From NCBI GenBank assembly GCA_001414345.1, contig LLCB01000202.1, positions 45,411-109,410 on the forward strand: a stretch of DNA of 64,000 bases, in the 5' to 3' direction. The DNA comes from Hymenoscyphus infarciens. Lineage: Eukaryota; Ascomycota; Leotiomycetes; Helotiales; Helotiaceae. Position 1 is the first letter of the stretch; every line of letters begins with the position of its first letter. Of the stretch, positions 21,500 through 33,178 are shown one piece after another. The notes under the pieces are model-generated. The model searched no databases and was not told where the DNA came from. It saw only the letters and a program-made list of their open reading frames with translations. Both the position numbers and the translations under genes were made by a program.

Positions 21500-22310
21500 G
21501 AGCAGAGTAATTAGACTTACCCCTAAGCCTTTTTCCATACTGCAACTGTTTTTTCGCGAATATAACGAGTACCCGTTAGTGCTCCTCTATACCAGGGAGA
21601 GACTAGGAAACATACCATATTGACTCGTGTCTTTCTAGCAGTCCCAGACTCGCCTAACCAAGCTAAAAGAGTCCCCATGATCTTACTTTCCAGGGGCTTG
21701 TAGTCAGTATACTTGCTTAGAATTGTTTAGGGAGAAGGAGGGAGAGGAGAGTTACTAGTATATTTCAAACAAGACACTTCAAGGTGAGAAATTGAGTCCT
21801 CACCTGCTCTGCGATATTATCGTACTCAAATCCTAGATCACCAATCAGATTAGAAGCAATGCTTATTGGTCGTTGTGTGATTTGTCCATTGGAATTTAGT
21901 ACACAATTCCACGGAAACCAACCGACATGGTTTCCTGTAGCTGCCGCACTGAATGGTGAAAATTTGTTATTCCCATTTATAAAAGTTGGCATTATATGCA
22001 CTATCTTATGTCCAAACTCGCGATTATTGAACGCACTGGGTTGCGGAAACTGGGTGTACTATAGGTCGGGCTGATCTTGAAAAGGATTGAGATTGACCAC
22101 AACTACAACTTGATGATGGGCGTTAGAACACCCTATTCTTCATTGCAACTCTTCAATTGGTTCTAGTAAGCTGAAATATATACTCGGAAGTTGCATTGAC
22201 GAGAGTCCAGTGTTGGGAATATGGCATTGTAAGCATGAAAAGACTTCACAATTTGCGTGATAGAGGACAAAGGAGTAGAGTTGCTTTAATTTTACTAATT
22301 TACATTTCCT
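21500..22310 (-). pseudogene. multi-exon coding relic, family not recognised
   Basis: Several spliceable minus-strand blocks look protein-coding. (1) ~22290-22080: AYNAIFPTLDSRQCNFRVYI then stops. (2) ~22135-21810: SNAHHQVVVVVNLNPFQDQP, a TAG, then TQFPQPSAFNNREFGHKIVH, FINGNNKFSPFSAAATGNHV, WFPWN and FEYDNIAEQ before a GTGAGG donor. (3) ~21680-21610: PLESKIMGTLLAWLGESGTA then KTRVNM before GTATGT. (4) ~21540-21505: LQYGKRLRG. Frame is lost between blocks 1 and 2, and a stop sits in block 2, so the gene seems dead. I cannot name the family. Confidence 0.4.
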
Positions 22311-22460
22311 ATTCTCAGCAGACTCCGACTCCCGGTTACAAACCAACTTGGCTTAGAAGACAAGGAAGTAAACAATGAGGAGGTAAAAGATAGTTTATCT
22401 CAAGTCAAGCAAGATACTCTTCCCGAAACATGCATACGTATCTAGAAACCGCAGATATCT

Positions 22461-22886
22461 TTACGTACGCCGCTCCTCTAACACCGCGATATTATCCGGG
22501 TCTAAGTCGTCTAATGAGTTGTCGTCTTCATCATCCGACTCTCTCCCGTCCAGAAGCTTTTCGTACGTATGTCTCCTTGGGCTTGCTCGCTTCTCATTCG
22601 CTTCTTCTATAGTCTCTACTTCTGCATCGTATGCCTCTTGAATACGACCGCTTCGGAAAGTATGGTGAGCCTTCTCGTTCCTATTTGGTCTCTTCCGCTG
22701 GTTAGACAGCCTTTCCTCACTTCGAAAGATTTGCTCATGAAGTTCTCTCTCTCGCTCTTTGTTTGCCATCCTAACTTCGTTGGCGATATCAATAGCTTCT
22801 TGTTTCATGGCTTCGATCATCTCCTGAGTCTCCTCGGCTTTGCGATACCACCTAGTGCAAGAGTCCCCTATATGAGTTAGTGTCAT
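22461..22886 (-). CDS. short coiled-coil ORF with acidic tail, hypothetical
   Basis: 141 aa from ATG 22886 (a TTG four codons upstream is the frame's first start-like codon). It is rich in Glu/Arg/Lys. Residues ~13-80 should form a coiled coil (RKAEETQEMIEAMKQEAIDI and on), followed by a basic patch (RKRPNRNEK) and an acidic end (ESDDEDDNSLDDLDPDN). A pyrimidine tract and CTGCAG acceptor-like site lie just before the frame (~22911), so an upstream exon is possible. A separate short minus frame from ATG 23337 (MSYFDSRSVVASVYRPRIPP, 51 codons) could not be joined to it in frame. No family recognised. Confidence 0.4.
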   Translation of the reverse strand: MTLTHIGDSCTRWYRKAEETQEMIEAMKQEAIDIANEVRMANKERERELHEQIFRSEERLSNQRKRPNRNEKAHHTFRSGRIQEAYDAEVETIEEANEKRASPRRHTYEKLLDGRESDDEDDNSLDDLDPDNIAVLEERRT

Positions 22887-22929
22887 TCTTTCTTCCAAAA
22901 AAACCCTGCAGAACCCAGAGAAGAAAATG

Positions 22930-23968
22930 AAATAGAATATAATCCACTTGAAACACGACTTAATATCAACAAAACAGAAAGAAGAGTGCTTGCTATTTCA
23001 TGGGGAAAATCCTCGAAGACAAATCGCTCAGTAGCTAGCGACCTCTGGGAAATTTCCAGCAGGTCTAAAGGACTCGCCCGTAAGATTGGAAACTAGATTA
23101 GACGAGAGCAATATGAATTTCTCCAAGTACAACTCTATACCTATTGAACCATTGCTTCCTTGACGAAAGCCTTCCACGGAGTCAAATCTCCACCTTGGAG
23201 AGACCTGCATCTTGTATCTTTCGATCCACCTTTCTCTTGCCCCACGTAGGTGGCTGCTTCTTGACCACTTTGTTGGGAGGTGGTATTCGTGGACGATAGA
23301 CTGAAGCAACGACCGATCGAGAGTCAAAATAACTCATTTTGGCGGTTGTTGTAGTCCTGGAAGTTTGTTGTTGTAAGTTAGCAAGGCGGGGTCGATATTT
23401 AAAATTCACGTAAGTTGTGTTGTTTACAGTGGAGCCGCGACAAAACCCTGCTGTACATCAAAGTCAATGCTATAGCCTCTTGGGGGAATAGACACGCTGT
23501 AAGGTATCTTGCATGTGATTCGATGAACTACATGGGTCTAGGGATCGCGAAACGTCCTGTCTACTCTGACTGGACGCTGTACTACTGTAAATAGGGAGAA
23601 TGATTTTCGACATTTTTTTGACTTTGTAAGACAAAATAAGTCGCTGTACAAGGAGATTGTAGATGGATTTTATCAGGGTCCGATGAGATGTCTTGAATGA
23701 TGGAATAACAACAGTTTGGTTTCATGAAACGCAGTAGGTTGATTTCTCCTTCACGTACCTAACAATTTATCTTTGCTCTTTTTTTTCTCGTGTAGTCAAC
23801 CCCGCCAACACAACAATATTACACCGCGATTGCTCGCAGTAGACCAGTAGCCGTGCATGGTCTTACTCAACTGCTACGCCCCCCTTAACCCAGTAAATTA
23901 TATGAGTGTTTTTTTCTCTGGATATGATAATTTTTTAAGTCTAAAAACAAAACAAAAACAAAACGCTT
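22930..23968. other. intergenic with one short unassigned frame
   Basis: Apart from the 51-codon frame at 23182-23337 (minus) nothing coding is seen. 23440-23960 has no landmark. Confidence 0.4.
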
Positions 23969-25006
23969 TCACAGGTCTCCAGCAATCTTCCAACGATACC
24001 ATTTCGACCTTCCCCTCATCATAGCCTCCTCTTTCCATCTCTTCAGCCACGGTTCCAGCTCCGCGACCGCGTGTTCTGTTCGATCATCGATATGACCATT
24101 CTCCTGCCTATCCGCCAAACTATCCTTCCTCCCCTTCTCAGCCAACGCCATTCCCCCATTCCACCGATCCAAATCCTCCTGGTCCTTAAAGCAGATATGA
24201 TAAACTCTGCAAAGGGCCTTGTATTCAATCTGACAATCAATCGCCTTCCCATTCCACATATATGCCCATAGTCTCTCAAACAGTCGGCCCGAAATATAGT
24301 CCTGCAATTCCGTGCGAAGGATCCAATCAATCCGGTCTTGATACCATTGTTTCGGGAGTTTTTGAATCGCTGCTCGCGTGACTGCGAACTGGGAGCAACA
24401 AGGTCCCCCGAAGATTTCCGGGACTTCATGGCCGGGGAACATGCTCTTGAACATGTCACGGACGTGGACTTCTTCTTGCTTGAGCTTGGAGTATTGGGGC
24501 GAGTCTATGGTTACGGAACTGTTGATCCATCCCGGACATCCACCGATCCAATCGATTTTTAAGTTTACGTAGCCGCGTCTTTCGACTTCTTCGAGATCTA
24601 GGTTTTGGAGGGTGGTGGTCGAGGAATGGTCGAGGATGAGGTCGTTGTGCCAGGCGTATTCGCTATCGTGGACGAAGATGCTAAAGTCGGGGAGGGTGTC
24701 GTAGAAGGCGGTTATGTAGGAGAGGTATATCATTGCTTCGTTTCCTTTGTTGGAGGGTGGGTGGAATTGGGCGTTTGGGTCATCGGCGATGTAGGGCACG
24801 ATGACCAGGTTCGGGATTTTGAGGTTGTATGCCCATTGGTAGTTCCCGGACCTTGTGGCTGCTATCACGACATTGACGCTTGGTGCGATGGAGGTTACGG
24901 CCTGGAAGGTAATCGCTCGATGGTAAAGTGTCCATAGGACGATGGTTGTGAGGAAAATAACGAGCAGACGGCGGAAACTGCAGCATGAGCCGCTTGATTG
25001 AATCAT
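23969..25006 (-). CDS. DUF3431 family type II membrane protein
   Basis: 345 aa, single exon, ATG 25006. An N-terminal signal anchor (FRRLLVIFLTTIVLWTLYH, residues ~12-30) is followed by a lumenal domain typical of DUF3431: VNVVIAATRSGNYQWAYNL, IVPYIADDPNAQFHPPSNKG, NEAMIYLSYITAFYDTLPDF, FVHDSEYAWHNDLIL, GYVNLKIDWIGGCPGW and FGGPCCSQFAVTRAAIQKLP. The fold is suspected to be glycosyltransferase-like because of its Golgi-type topology and its FVHD / GGPCC motifs, but no activity is established to my knowledge. Length is normal for the family. The tail is basic and Trp-rich (WKEEAMMRGRSKWYRWK). Confidence 0.85.
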   Translation of the reverse strand: MIQSSGSCCSFRRLLVIFLTTIVLWTLYHRAITFQAVTSIAPSVNVVIAATRSGNYQWAYNLKIPNLVIVPYIADDPNAQFHPPSNKGNEAMIYLSYITAFYDTLPDFSIFVHDSEYAWHNDLILDHSSTTTLQNLDLEEVERRGYVNLKIDWIGGCPGWINSSVTIDSPQYSKLKQEEVHVRDMFKSMFPGHEVPEIFGGPCCSQFAVTRAAIQKLPKQWYQDRIDWILRTELQDYISGRLFERLWAYMWNGKAIDCQIEYKALCRVYHICFKDQEDLDRWNGGMALAEKGRKDSLADRQENGHIDDRTEHAVAELEPWLKRWKEEAMMRGRSKWYRWKIAGDL

Positions 25007-26357
25007 AATGAAATGGGTATATGTATGTAAAGCAAAAATGAAATAATATAAAAAGGTATATAAATGAGTCTAGAACCGCATCGAAAGAAGGTTGATGGCT
25101 AGATCTGGTTTGATTCCGAAAACAAATAAGCTGAGGTTACTCCACGATGCAGTGAAGATCGCGAGGAAAAGTTGGGGGGAAGAAGAGAAGAGGTTTTGGA
25201 GATCACATTGGAAACAACAAAAGAGACGGGACGGCTTAAAGGCAAGCAGAAATATGGGCATTATTGAATTGTAAAACATGATGAACGCTGACCAGACGAA
25301 CACGCAAGCTTTTGTGGGGATCAATGGAACGGGATGTTACAAGTAAAAATAGACACCGGGATTTGGTTGGGGTCCAGGGGTATGTACAATACATACCGTA
25401 CGGTATATACCGTGACCATGTGGGAAACTCTTTCTCCTCACAATTTCTTCCCATAATTTACAGGAAAGTATATCCGTATATCCTTTGAAAACTGGTGAGA
25501 AATCCTCGAGCTTGGCGAAAAAAATTGTGAGGCACTTGCGGAGTACTCGTAAATACTCCCCCTTGAGAGGCGATAGGTAGCCGACTCCTGGACGTCCACA
25601 GTGCACACTGCACACAGACAATCTGAAACGCTCCTGAAAATCAGATTGAGCCCAAAGGACAAACGGACTTCTGGACTTTCCTTCTCTCCATCTCATCCCA
25701 TCTAATATTACATCACGCTGTCACACCAGTCAGTCGCGTCTGATCGTGATAGGGCTGCGTACGTACAGACTTTGCGGTCAACTCACCGTAAATGTATAAG
25801 ACCCCTGTTTAAAGTTGTAGGGCTTTTTACAGTTCTCGTAAACTTTCTCACCAAAAAGATGGTTTCAAATGAGTTTGTATCCTTTTTAGGGTGAATTGCA
25901 GGATCTGTACTTTAGCTGAGGTGACGCATGCTGTGTGAGATAAGACTTATTTCCATTTTGACGACTTGTCAATTCAGCTTCTCTTGTTTCCAAAAGTCGA
26001 CTTCTCATTGAGCACCAATATGGAAACACGCGTCATAATACTCCATCGAAGAGGCAAAAGAAGGGGCATGACGCATCTGCATCGTAAACAATGGATGCAA
26101 GAGCATTGGAAGTCAAATTGGGGTAGATAGGGTTTACGAGGCGAGCAGAGTGTTGGAGTTGTTACAGGATTTGTGAAAAAGGAAAAGATGAGATGATCCG
26201 TGGAGGATCCGGCGTTAATCGTTTAAGCGGTATGTCCGACATTCCGGGCCGAGGTCGGCATGCTTTCTACCTCTACCTACACGTCGTAGGTAATCAAGAA
26301 GGCATCTCTCAGGCCAGACCAGGTTGAAGTTTCAAAACACAGATATACACACTTCAT
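25007..26357. other. intergenic, no gene recognised
   Basis: 1.35 kb, with an internal near-palindromic segment 'atacataccgtacggtatatac' around 25390-25410. Frames at 25070-25696 are short and unlike proteins. Confidence 0.45.
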
Positions 26358-26468
26358 ATGTCCACTCGCCTAAGACCCATCCGATTGACCATATTCTCTT
26401 CTTCAGCGAGACACATTCCTCAGACAACCAAGTGGCGAGCTCCTCAATCGATATCCCACCTTTCCAAG

Positions 26469-27614
26469 ATGAATTCAACCAGCTCAGCTTTCCAGACTTC
26501 CTTTGAAGAGGCGGGAAACACAGGAGGGTCCAAACAACAATCCCAACTTCCGGACATAAAGCTGAATGATGGCAATGAAATCCCAGCGGTAAATTGATTC
26601 TCTCTTCAACTCTCGAGTCAAGAGCGCAGCATTTCTAACTCTCGGCTAGCTTGGGTACGGCCTGGGTACAGCCCGCTACAAGGACGACCCAAGTGCTCCC
26701 ATTGACAAAGAATTGGTAAAGACGGTCGTTATGGCGATCAAGGCGGGATTTTATCATCTTGACGGGGCGCAAGGTATCTTATATCTCCTTCCCCCCCCCT
26801 CAAACCCTAGGTAAGCAGGGGAGGGCCGAAGGGCTGAACGAACTTAGTTTACAACAACGAGGCCGAACTTGGAATCGCCATCAAGGAGGCAGGGGTACCA
26901 CGTGAGAAATTATATGTCACGACAAAGATCTCTGGAACGCAAGTTCAAGATACTCAAGAAGCCTTCGAACTTTCTCTCAAGAAATTGCAGCTCGATTATG
27001 TTGATCAATATCTTATCCATGCCCCTTTCTTCGCCGAAGGGTCCAAAGCCGCTTTACAGGTACATCTCCCGGCCTATCATAATGTCCATGAAACAACTTT
27101 CTAACATTGGAAACAGGCAAAATGGGCAGATTTCGAAGCCATCCACGCATCCGGAAAGGCAAAAAGCATCGGAATCTCCAACTTCCTCCAACCCGACGTT
27201 GAAGCCATCCTCGAAACGGCCAAAATCAAGCCCGCAATCAATCAGATAGAGTATCATCCTTACCTTCAACACGGAACCCTCATCGACTTCCACAAGAAGA
27301 ATGGAATCGCTCTCTCCGCTTATGGACCACTAACCGCAGCGGTAAAAGCAAAACCAGGACCACTTGACGAGACTTACGATACTCTAGCAAAGAAGTATGG
27401 TGTTACACCTGGAGAAATCGCGTTGAGATGGGTGATTGATCAGGGAATCGTGGCTTTGACGACTAGCTCGAGTGAGGATAGGTTGAAGGCTTATCAGAAG
27501 GTTGCTTTGTTTAAATTGACGCCGAAGGAGATTGAGGATATCAAGACCATCGGGTTGAAGAAGAATTTTAGAGGCTTCTGGAAGGGGAAGTTTGCTGATG
27601 ATGATTGGTCGTAG
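26469..27614 (+). CDS. aldo-keto reductase
   Basis: Four exons: 26469-26588, 26650-26773, 26848-27059 and 27117-27614. Introns are 61, 74 and 57 bp. The model gives 317 aa. The AKR tetrad is complete: Asp78 and Tyr83 (HLDGAQVYNNE), Lys108 (LYVTTKIS), His139 (DQYLIHAPF). Cofactor-side motifs [18 protein letters not shown] and a C-terminal ALRWVIDQG / TTSSSEDRL are present. It should reduce carbonyls with NAD(P)H, and the substrate cannot be told. An in-frame ATG at 26358 would add 37 residues that are Arg/Ser-rich with no acids (MSTRLRPIRLTIFSSSARH), a mitochondrial-targeting look. The gene may therefore yield two forms. I chose 26469 as the conservative start. Confidence 0.88.
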
Positions 27615-27647
27615 ATAGTCTGAGGTGGAGGTTCAGATATTATGTTA

Positions 27648-27680
27648 ATGAAGAATGAAGAATGAAGAATGAAGAATTTT
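27648..27680 (+). repeat. (GAAGAAT)n short tandem repeat
   Basis: About four copies of a 7-bp unit directly after the aldo-keto reductase stop, in its 3' UTR. Confidence 0.7.
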
Positions 27681-29404
27681 GAATTTTGAATGTAGGCGGT
27701 GGCTCGTCTGTATGGGGTTTATGTGCATTGTGAACAAGGCACAATAAGTAATACATGAGGGTTGCCTCCTAGCTTGTAAAACTTGGCCTTACCTTGCACT
27801 GTTGTGTGGCATTGAAGTCCAAAAACCAGTGTTGGAATTAGAGCAGCGACTTACTTCATCTTATGGTATTATCATCGAGATTCAGTTCCTTCTTCGCCCT
27901 AGCAGATGGAAGTAACGAAACCCTGCTTGTGTTCCCAATTATTTTGAGTATGCTAGCAGTCGGTCAAGAGCGTACTACTCTAGGTAGTAGTACACGGTTT
28001 AATCATCATTCTAGGTTATACAAGAGAGTACATTTAGTGCTATCGGGTAGCATTTAGGAGGTTATTTCTGGACTATCTCGTACTGTTTCTAGAAAAGTAG
28101 GTGAACAGTAATCCATACTCTGACCTGACCGTACGGGCGAAACCAAGCTGGAGGATTCTTCATGATTGACTTCATTGCACGAGGTCACGAGGTGTGGGAT
28201 ACCAATCGTCGATTCCCCAAACTTCATTTCCATAGTGTGGGCTTTTAGCTGCTCCCTCAGGTCACTCAAGTCGAGAGATGGTCAAGAGGTCGAGTCTCAG
28301 GTTGTCGTGCTGATCGAGACCTGGAGGAAGGAACGACTTTTGTTGCTCAACCTAACCACCCTCGAGCCACCTGAGCCACCTCAGCGCGACGCAGGCAGGG
28401 CTTGAGGTCACTCGCTCCTCCCCTCTCAACACAACCTTGACATCACCTGACCTGTATGTGCCGAGCGGAGAAGTGGGTCGACTCTAAGAAAGGGTAAGAT
28501 CTTACCTTATACCTAAACCCCCTCCCCATCCCCATCCCCAAATATACGATTTCTTTTCATCGAAAACGAAACGCGAGGGGTGCCCCCGCATCACGACAAC
28601 ACCAGTGTTGGATGATAACGCCCATCGAAATTTGATGTTAACATGGAGCTACTCCTTTGAACAGACCTCCACAGTGAGTAGATATTATATATTGGGAAGA
28701 GGAACGAACTGAAGGGCTGAAGAGATACTCAACTTGCCTGCACAAGACGGCGAATATGGGAATGGCTTTATGAAAGCACACTCTCGCGCCAGTGAAATTG
28801 CAGTCTAGATGCACTTGTGAGAGAGATACGGTAATTGTAGGGCACTTCCTTAGATTTGGGCTGGTTGCATGTTCAAAGAGGAATAACGACACGTCCGTGG
28901 CCTGAAAACTTTGGACTGCAGACTTTGGAAGGCAGTATAAGGGGAAGTAAAAGACGGTTCCGTTTCCTAAATGTTATTTTTCCATAGTTCGTTACTTAGC
29001 CTTTGTTGACAACTTTTCGTAGTCTGGGAGAGCGAGCTTCGATCTCGCCAGGTTCATGACTTTTTTATTTTTCCAAAACTTTTGATCGTTTTCTAACTCA
29101 GCAACATGCTGGAGACAGATTTAGTACAGTGCGAAAAGTCATCTCTAGAATTGCTCCGAGAAAACTCACGGCTTAGGAGTGGTGGAAATTCTGGAGCAAA
29201 TTGATTCCCCCTTTTTCTAGATATCGGCTACAATAGGCACAAACAAGACATTTTATTATGTTCACACACAACATCCCGCTTAACAAATACCTACTAGCTC
29301 TCCCGACCTTCCCCAGACCTCCTCCAAAAAGTGCGAGGATCGCTTAGCAAGAGCGGCAAGGAACCTACTAAAGGAAGCTTTTCTGCAGATCCTCTCTAAC
29401 CTAA
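27681..29404. other. intergenic, no gene recognised
   Basis: 1.7 kb, with a short palindrome near 27974-27995 (GTACTACTCTAGGTAGTAGTAC). CCAGTGTTGGA occurs at ~27829 and again at ~28609 as a direct repeat, which might mark old insertion ends. No coding landmarks. Confidence 0.4.
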
Positions 29405-29819
29405 GGGCCTGTTTGGCTCGTATAAATTATTTAAATATATGTATGGATATTTGACGAGATGTCTTGAATAGTGACCTTGTATAAGTTGGTGTATATTATT
29501 AATTGTTTCTTATTATATTAAGTGATTGTTTGGCTCGAGCCTCGTGGTGTATATCCTCGTGTACATTCTTAGATAGGTGTCTTAATAGTAGTAAGAAAAC
29601 ATATACGTATGAAGTTTTAAACATTTACACCTCTAGAGGTCTAAATCTTTTTTTGGTGGTGTATATCCTATTTATATATATACTAAGAGATACGAGTTTA
29701 AACGAGGGATTTGTATCACTTTTAAATATGTATGCTAAACACTGGTGTATATATATATATATATTACCTCCTGATTTTTGGTGGTGTATATCTTAGATAT
29801 GCACGAGCCAAACAGGCCC
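29405..29819. mobile_element. Tourist-like (PIF/Harbinger) MITE with TAA target duplication
   Basis: 415-bp element with perfect 17-bp terminal inverted repeats GGGCCTGTTTGGCTCGT and TAA on both sides (29402-29404 and 29820-29822), the target duplication of PIF/Harbinger elements. The interior is AT-rich and holds several copies of GGTGTATAT (near 29546, 29657, 29743, 29781) plus an internal GTTTGGCTCGAGCC repeat of the end sequence near 29527. No coding capacity. Confidence 0.88.
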
Positions 29820-29822
29820 TAA

Positions 29823-30237
29823 TAGAAAATATAACTAATGAAAAGTGTATTAGCTAAAATAGTAGAGTCAGGTCCCACTATCGAAAGAGAGTGAAATAAG
29901 GCCCTTGGCACCTTACCGATATCTGGGGAGGTGGAACTTGTGGCTTTTCGGAAATCGTTTGCCAAAGCGAGCAAGGGGGGTTTGCTGTGTAGTCGTTAGG
30001 AACAACCATTTCTGAACAGGGAAACTAGAGCATGATCTTTGATTATGTTAAATAGTTCGTTGGGTTTCCAGAAGTTCTTGTGGAGGAATTACTCCTTATT
30101 TAATTTTTAATTATTATAAGATCAAGGGTATTTCTCCATCGAAACATTTTTAATACTATTCTCTAATTATAATTAACAAAATGGTATCTACGGAAAAAGT
30201 ACTAGCAATATCCTAAGGTAAAACCCTTAAACAAATC
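29823..30237. other. intergenic, AT-rich
   Basis: About 400 bp of AT-rich sequence between the MITE and the MFS relic. Nothing recognised. Confidence 0.45.
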
Positions 30238-32190
30238 ATGCAGCTCCTACAAACACTTACGTTAAAACAACCGACTATAAAGGCGTACGCCAAATCGGAA
30301 CAGCTGGCGAAGACGTAGGATTCACATGGTGAACAGGTCTCGCAGTCTTCGTAAGTGTCCGGTCTTACAATTCCTTTGGACCCCACCAACTCACAAAATT
30401 CCGGACAGTAATTCTTTGCTACAATGCATAGCTATTCTGTGTTCAAATACCACGGGCTATGTTATCAGTGATCAACGCAGATCATGGACCGACCGGATCC
30501 TGATGCACCTGGATTACCATTTCTTGGAAACTGGGAGGAGCCATTTATTGTGACTATTGCTGGAAGACTTTCGGGTTTTTCTGGGAGAAGATATTTTTTT
30601 ACTGCGGGGAGTATTAATTTTCTTCTTGGGTTTATTATTGCGGTAACAGCGAAGAGGATACTACAAGTATGTGTTTAATTTCACCTGAGTTTTTGGAGAT
30701 ACGTCGAGATATCCTTGCTAATTGTGGTATAGCTCATAGCCAGTGGGGCAGCTTTTGGCTTTGGAAGTGGCCTTTTGGACATGAGTTATGCAGCTATCTA
30801 GGTATGAGTTTTGAAGACTTTTTGGAAAACAACTAGTCCAGGTGAACTTGAAGCTAACAGTATAAATAGGAAATTGTTCCCACAAAATATCGATCACTGG
30901 CAGTAGGATGTCTCGATTTCACCGCAATAATCGGTGGTACAACTCCAGTAATATCCTGGGCACTGTACAGAAGAACAAAACTCTGGAGTTCAGCTTACTA
31001 CTACCTCCTCGCCTACGAAGTCGTCACAGTCATTTTAGTCTGCTTGTTTTACCATCCACCTTCCTTCGAGACGAAACACAAACACGACGGTAAAACTTGA
31101 ATTGAGATTGTGAAGAAGTTGGATTATATCGGACACGTTCTGTTTACTGCAGGGTGTTGCTTATTCTTAGTTGGGTTGAGTTTTGAAGGCTCTATCCATC
31201 CTTGGAAGTGTGCTGCTACTATCACACCCATTGTTCTGGAATTCTTGTTATTGGTTGGGTTGGGATTTTATGAAGCTTTTCGCTGATATTGAGTACCCAA
31301 TTTTGCCTCCATGGTTGTTTAAACGTGTGAGGCAGTAAGCACTACCCCCCCCCCTTCCTCCTAAGTTTCTTTTGCTCGGTAAAGATAGATTCACGATGCC
31401 AATCATAGCTAACGCTATTTCCGACATGTAACATCATTCGAATGCCGTTTTGGTGAGTGGTCATCATTTAAGTACTCGACAAGAACATAATCCAGTGGCC
31501 AAAAATGAGCCAACTCCTCTGGGCAACAGACGAAATCACCAAAGGCCTTTACGGCGAGTGTATGTATTACCCTTGGGACTATGTGTAAGACCACCCTGTT
31601 TTTCATTCAAGAAACTTCTGACACCATGATTTCTAGTTGGAGGCTTCGTAATGATGCTGTCCTAGAAGATTGGACACCAGCGTTCGAAAATCGTATTATG
31701 GATCATCGTCCAAACAGCTACAGTCGGCACTCTCTCAACCTCGACAATTGACACTCCAACCCGGTCGATCATTCTCATTGTGATAGTTGCCACATCCGTA
31801 GCCCCTTCTCAATTAGTGACCATAGTAATGATCTGCTTCGGTCTCGGGAACCAAAATGACATGTTCGTTCCCCCTTTCCCCCTTCTCACTTAACCTTTTT
31901 TCTTCCCCAAAGCTAACGATAAGAAACAGTGGAGTAGCAGCCGGTCTAGCAGGCACAAATGTCCCAGGAATCACACCAGCGATTCGGATTGCCGCAACTC
32001 GAGCGAATAGGTAAACTAGCATACTTAGAGGGAACGAGGTTGGCGTTTTTGGTAGCGATGGCTTTCGGTGCAGTAGCTGTTATTGCGGCTTTTTTACTGT
32101 TAGCATTGATGAGAGGAACTACACTGGGAAGACCATGGCGGTTGTGGAGCAGGATCATAAAAAGTTTGGAGGGAAGCAGTTGGATGGTGA
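30238..32190 (+). pseudogene. decayed MFS transporter (TRI12-like efflux family)
   Basis: Plus-strand fragments in correct order match a 14-TM fungal efflux MFS protein: TYVKTTDYKGVR and GEDVGFTW (then TGA), ITISWKLGGAI, VTIAGRLSGFSGRRYFF, ASGAAFGFGSGLLDMSYAAI (then TAG before a GTATG donor), EIVPTKYRSLAVGCLDFTAI, SWALYRRTKLWSSAYYY, a TGA, KLDYIGHVLFTAGCCLFLV, DIEYPILPPWLFKRVRQ, FTMPIIANAIS, QLLWATDEITKGLYGE, and a final GVAAGLAGTNVPGITPAIRI. There are at least three in-frame stops (TGA for TGG, TAG for CAG, TGA). There is also a one-base deletion near 30514 compensated near 30540, and another shift near 31285. Several splice sites still look intact. The stops are of the C-to-T type. Not a functional gene. 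Confidence 0.82.
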
Positions 32191-33178
32191 CGTGGAACAT
32201 AAAAATTAAGTTGGAAATTCAGAGTCGCCTACAGCATCGAAACTTTTGTTCCAGTTTGGTGAAACACTTTCAGTTCAAAACTCTTAACACTCTCAACTCC
32301 AAGTGATTCCAATATTGAGGCGGTCCAAAAAGTTGACTTTGCCCAAGCAGAGAAGGCGAAGCTTTTGGGAGCCTTCACCGAGACTTCTAGTTGAGTTCTC
32401 TCTTGTAATATGTCAACATTTCGGTTCAAGAAAATCAGAATATGTACAGGGCTATCTATCCATGTCTAGGAATTTAGTCCCAACCCCATGGAATACGTTT
32501 ATGGTTGTTCAGAAGAGAGAGGTTCTAGAACCTCTTAAAGTAATCCTCAACCTAAGCATTACACAAACACGAAGGAGAAAAAAGATGCAAACATTGCCAC
32601 CAATTCGTGACTCCTTTTTGATTTCATCCACATTAACCATAGTGGTGGAAAACTGACGCGCATTGGTGGAAATTAAAATCCCAAGTAATCATAAACTGAC
32701 GTTTAGTGTATCAGCTCCAGGTTCTCTCGTTTTGGACAACAAAAGCAGTAGCAAAAAGCTCTTGTCATTCTGGCTAACTCTCTAAAGTAATTTTAACAAG
32801 CTACAAGCTACAAGATACCTGAGTTCTGAGTAGTTTTTTTTACAGGACAAAACGAGTGCGAAAGCGGACAAACAGAGGCGAAAAAACCCTACCAGGCAGT
32901 CTAGTATCACCTCTCTTACGCATAGAAAAACTGTCCGAGAACCCCTTTTGTCTCATCAGACAATACTTTATACCTATCTCGCTCGTTGTTCAAACTTCCT
33001 GGGATAACTCACGTCGAACAATTGAGAATATCGACCTGGATGTTTTTTGAACAATGAAGACATATTATTCCACACGAAGTCAGAGAATCAAGAGACCAAA
33101 TTTGAAATTATTCTAAACCCTCTCGAACAACGAACAATACATTAAACATAACCTCATTTAGTCATAATACCCAACGAA
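32191..33178. other. intergenic, no gene recognised
   Basis: Frames at 32229-32656 lack landmarks. It ends in the 3' UTR of the next (minus) gene. Confidence 0.45.
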
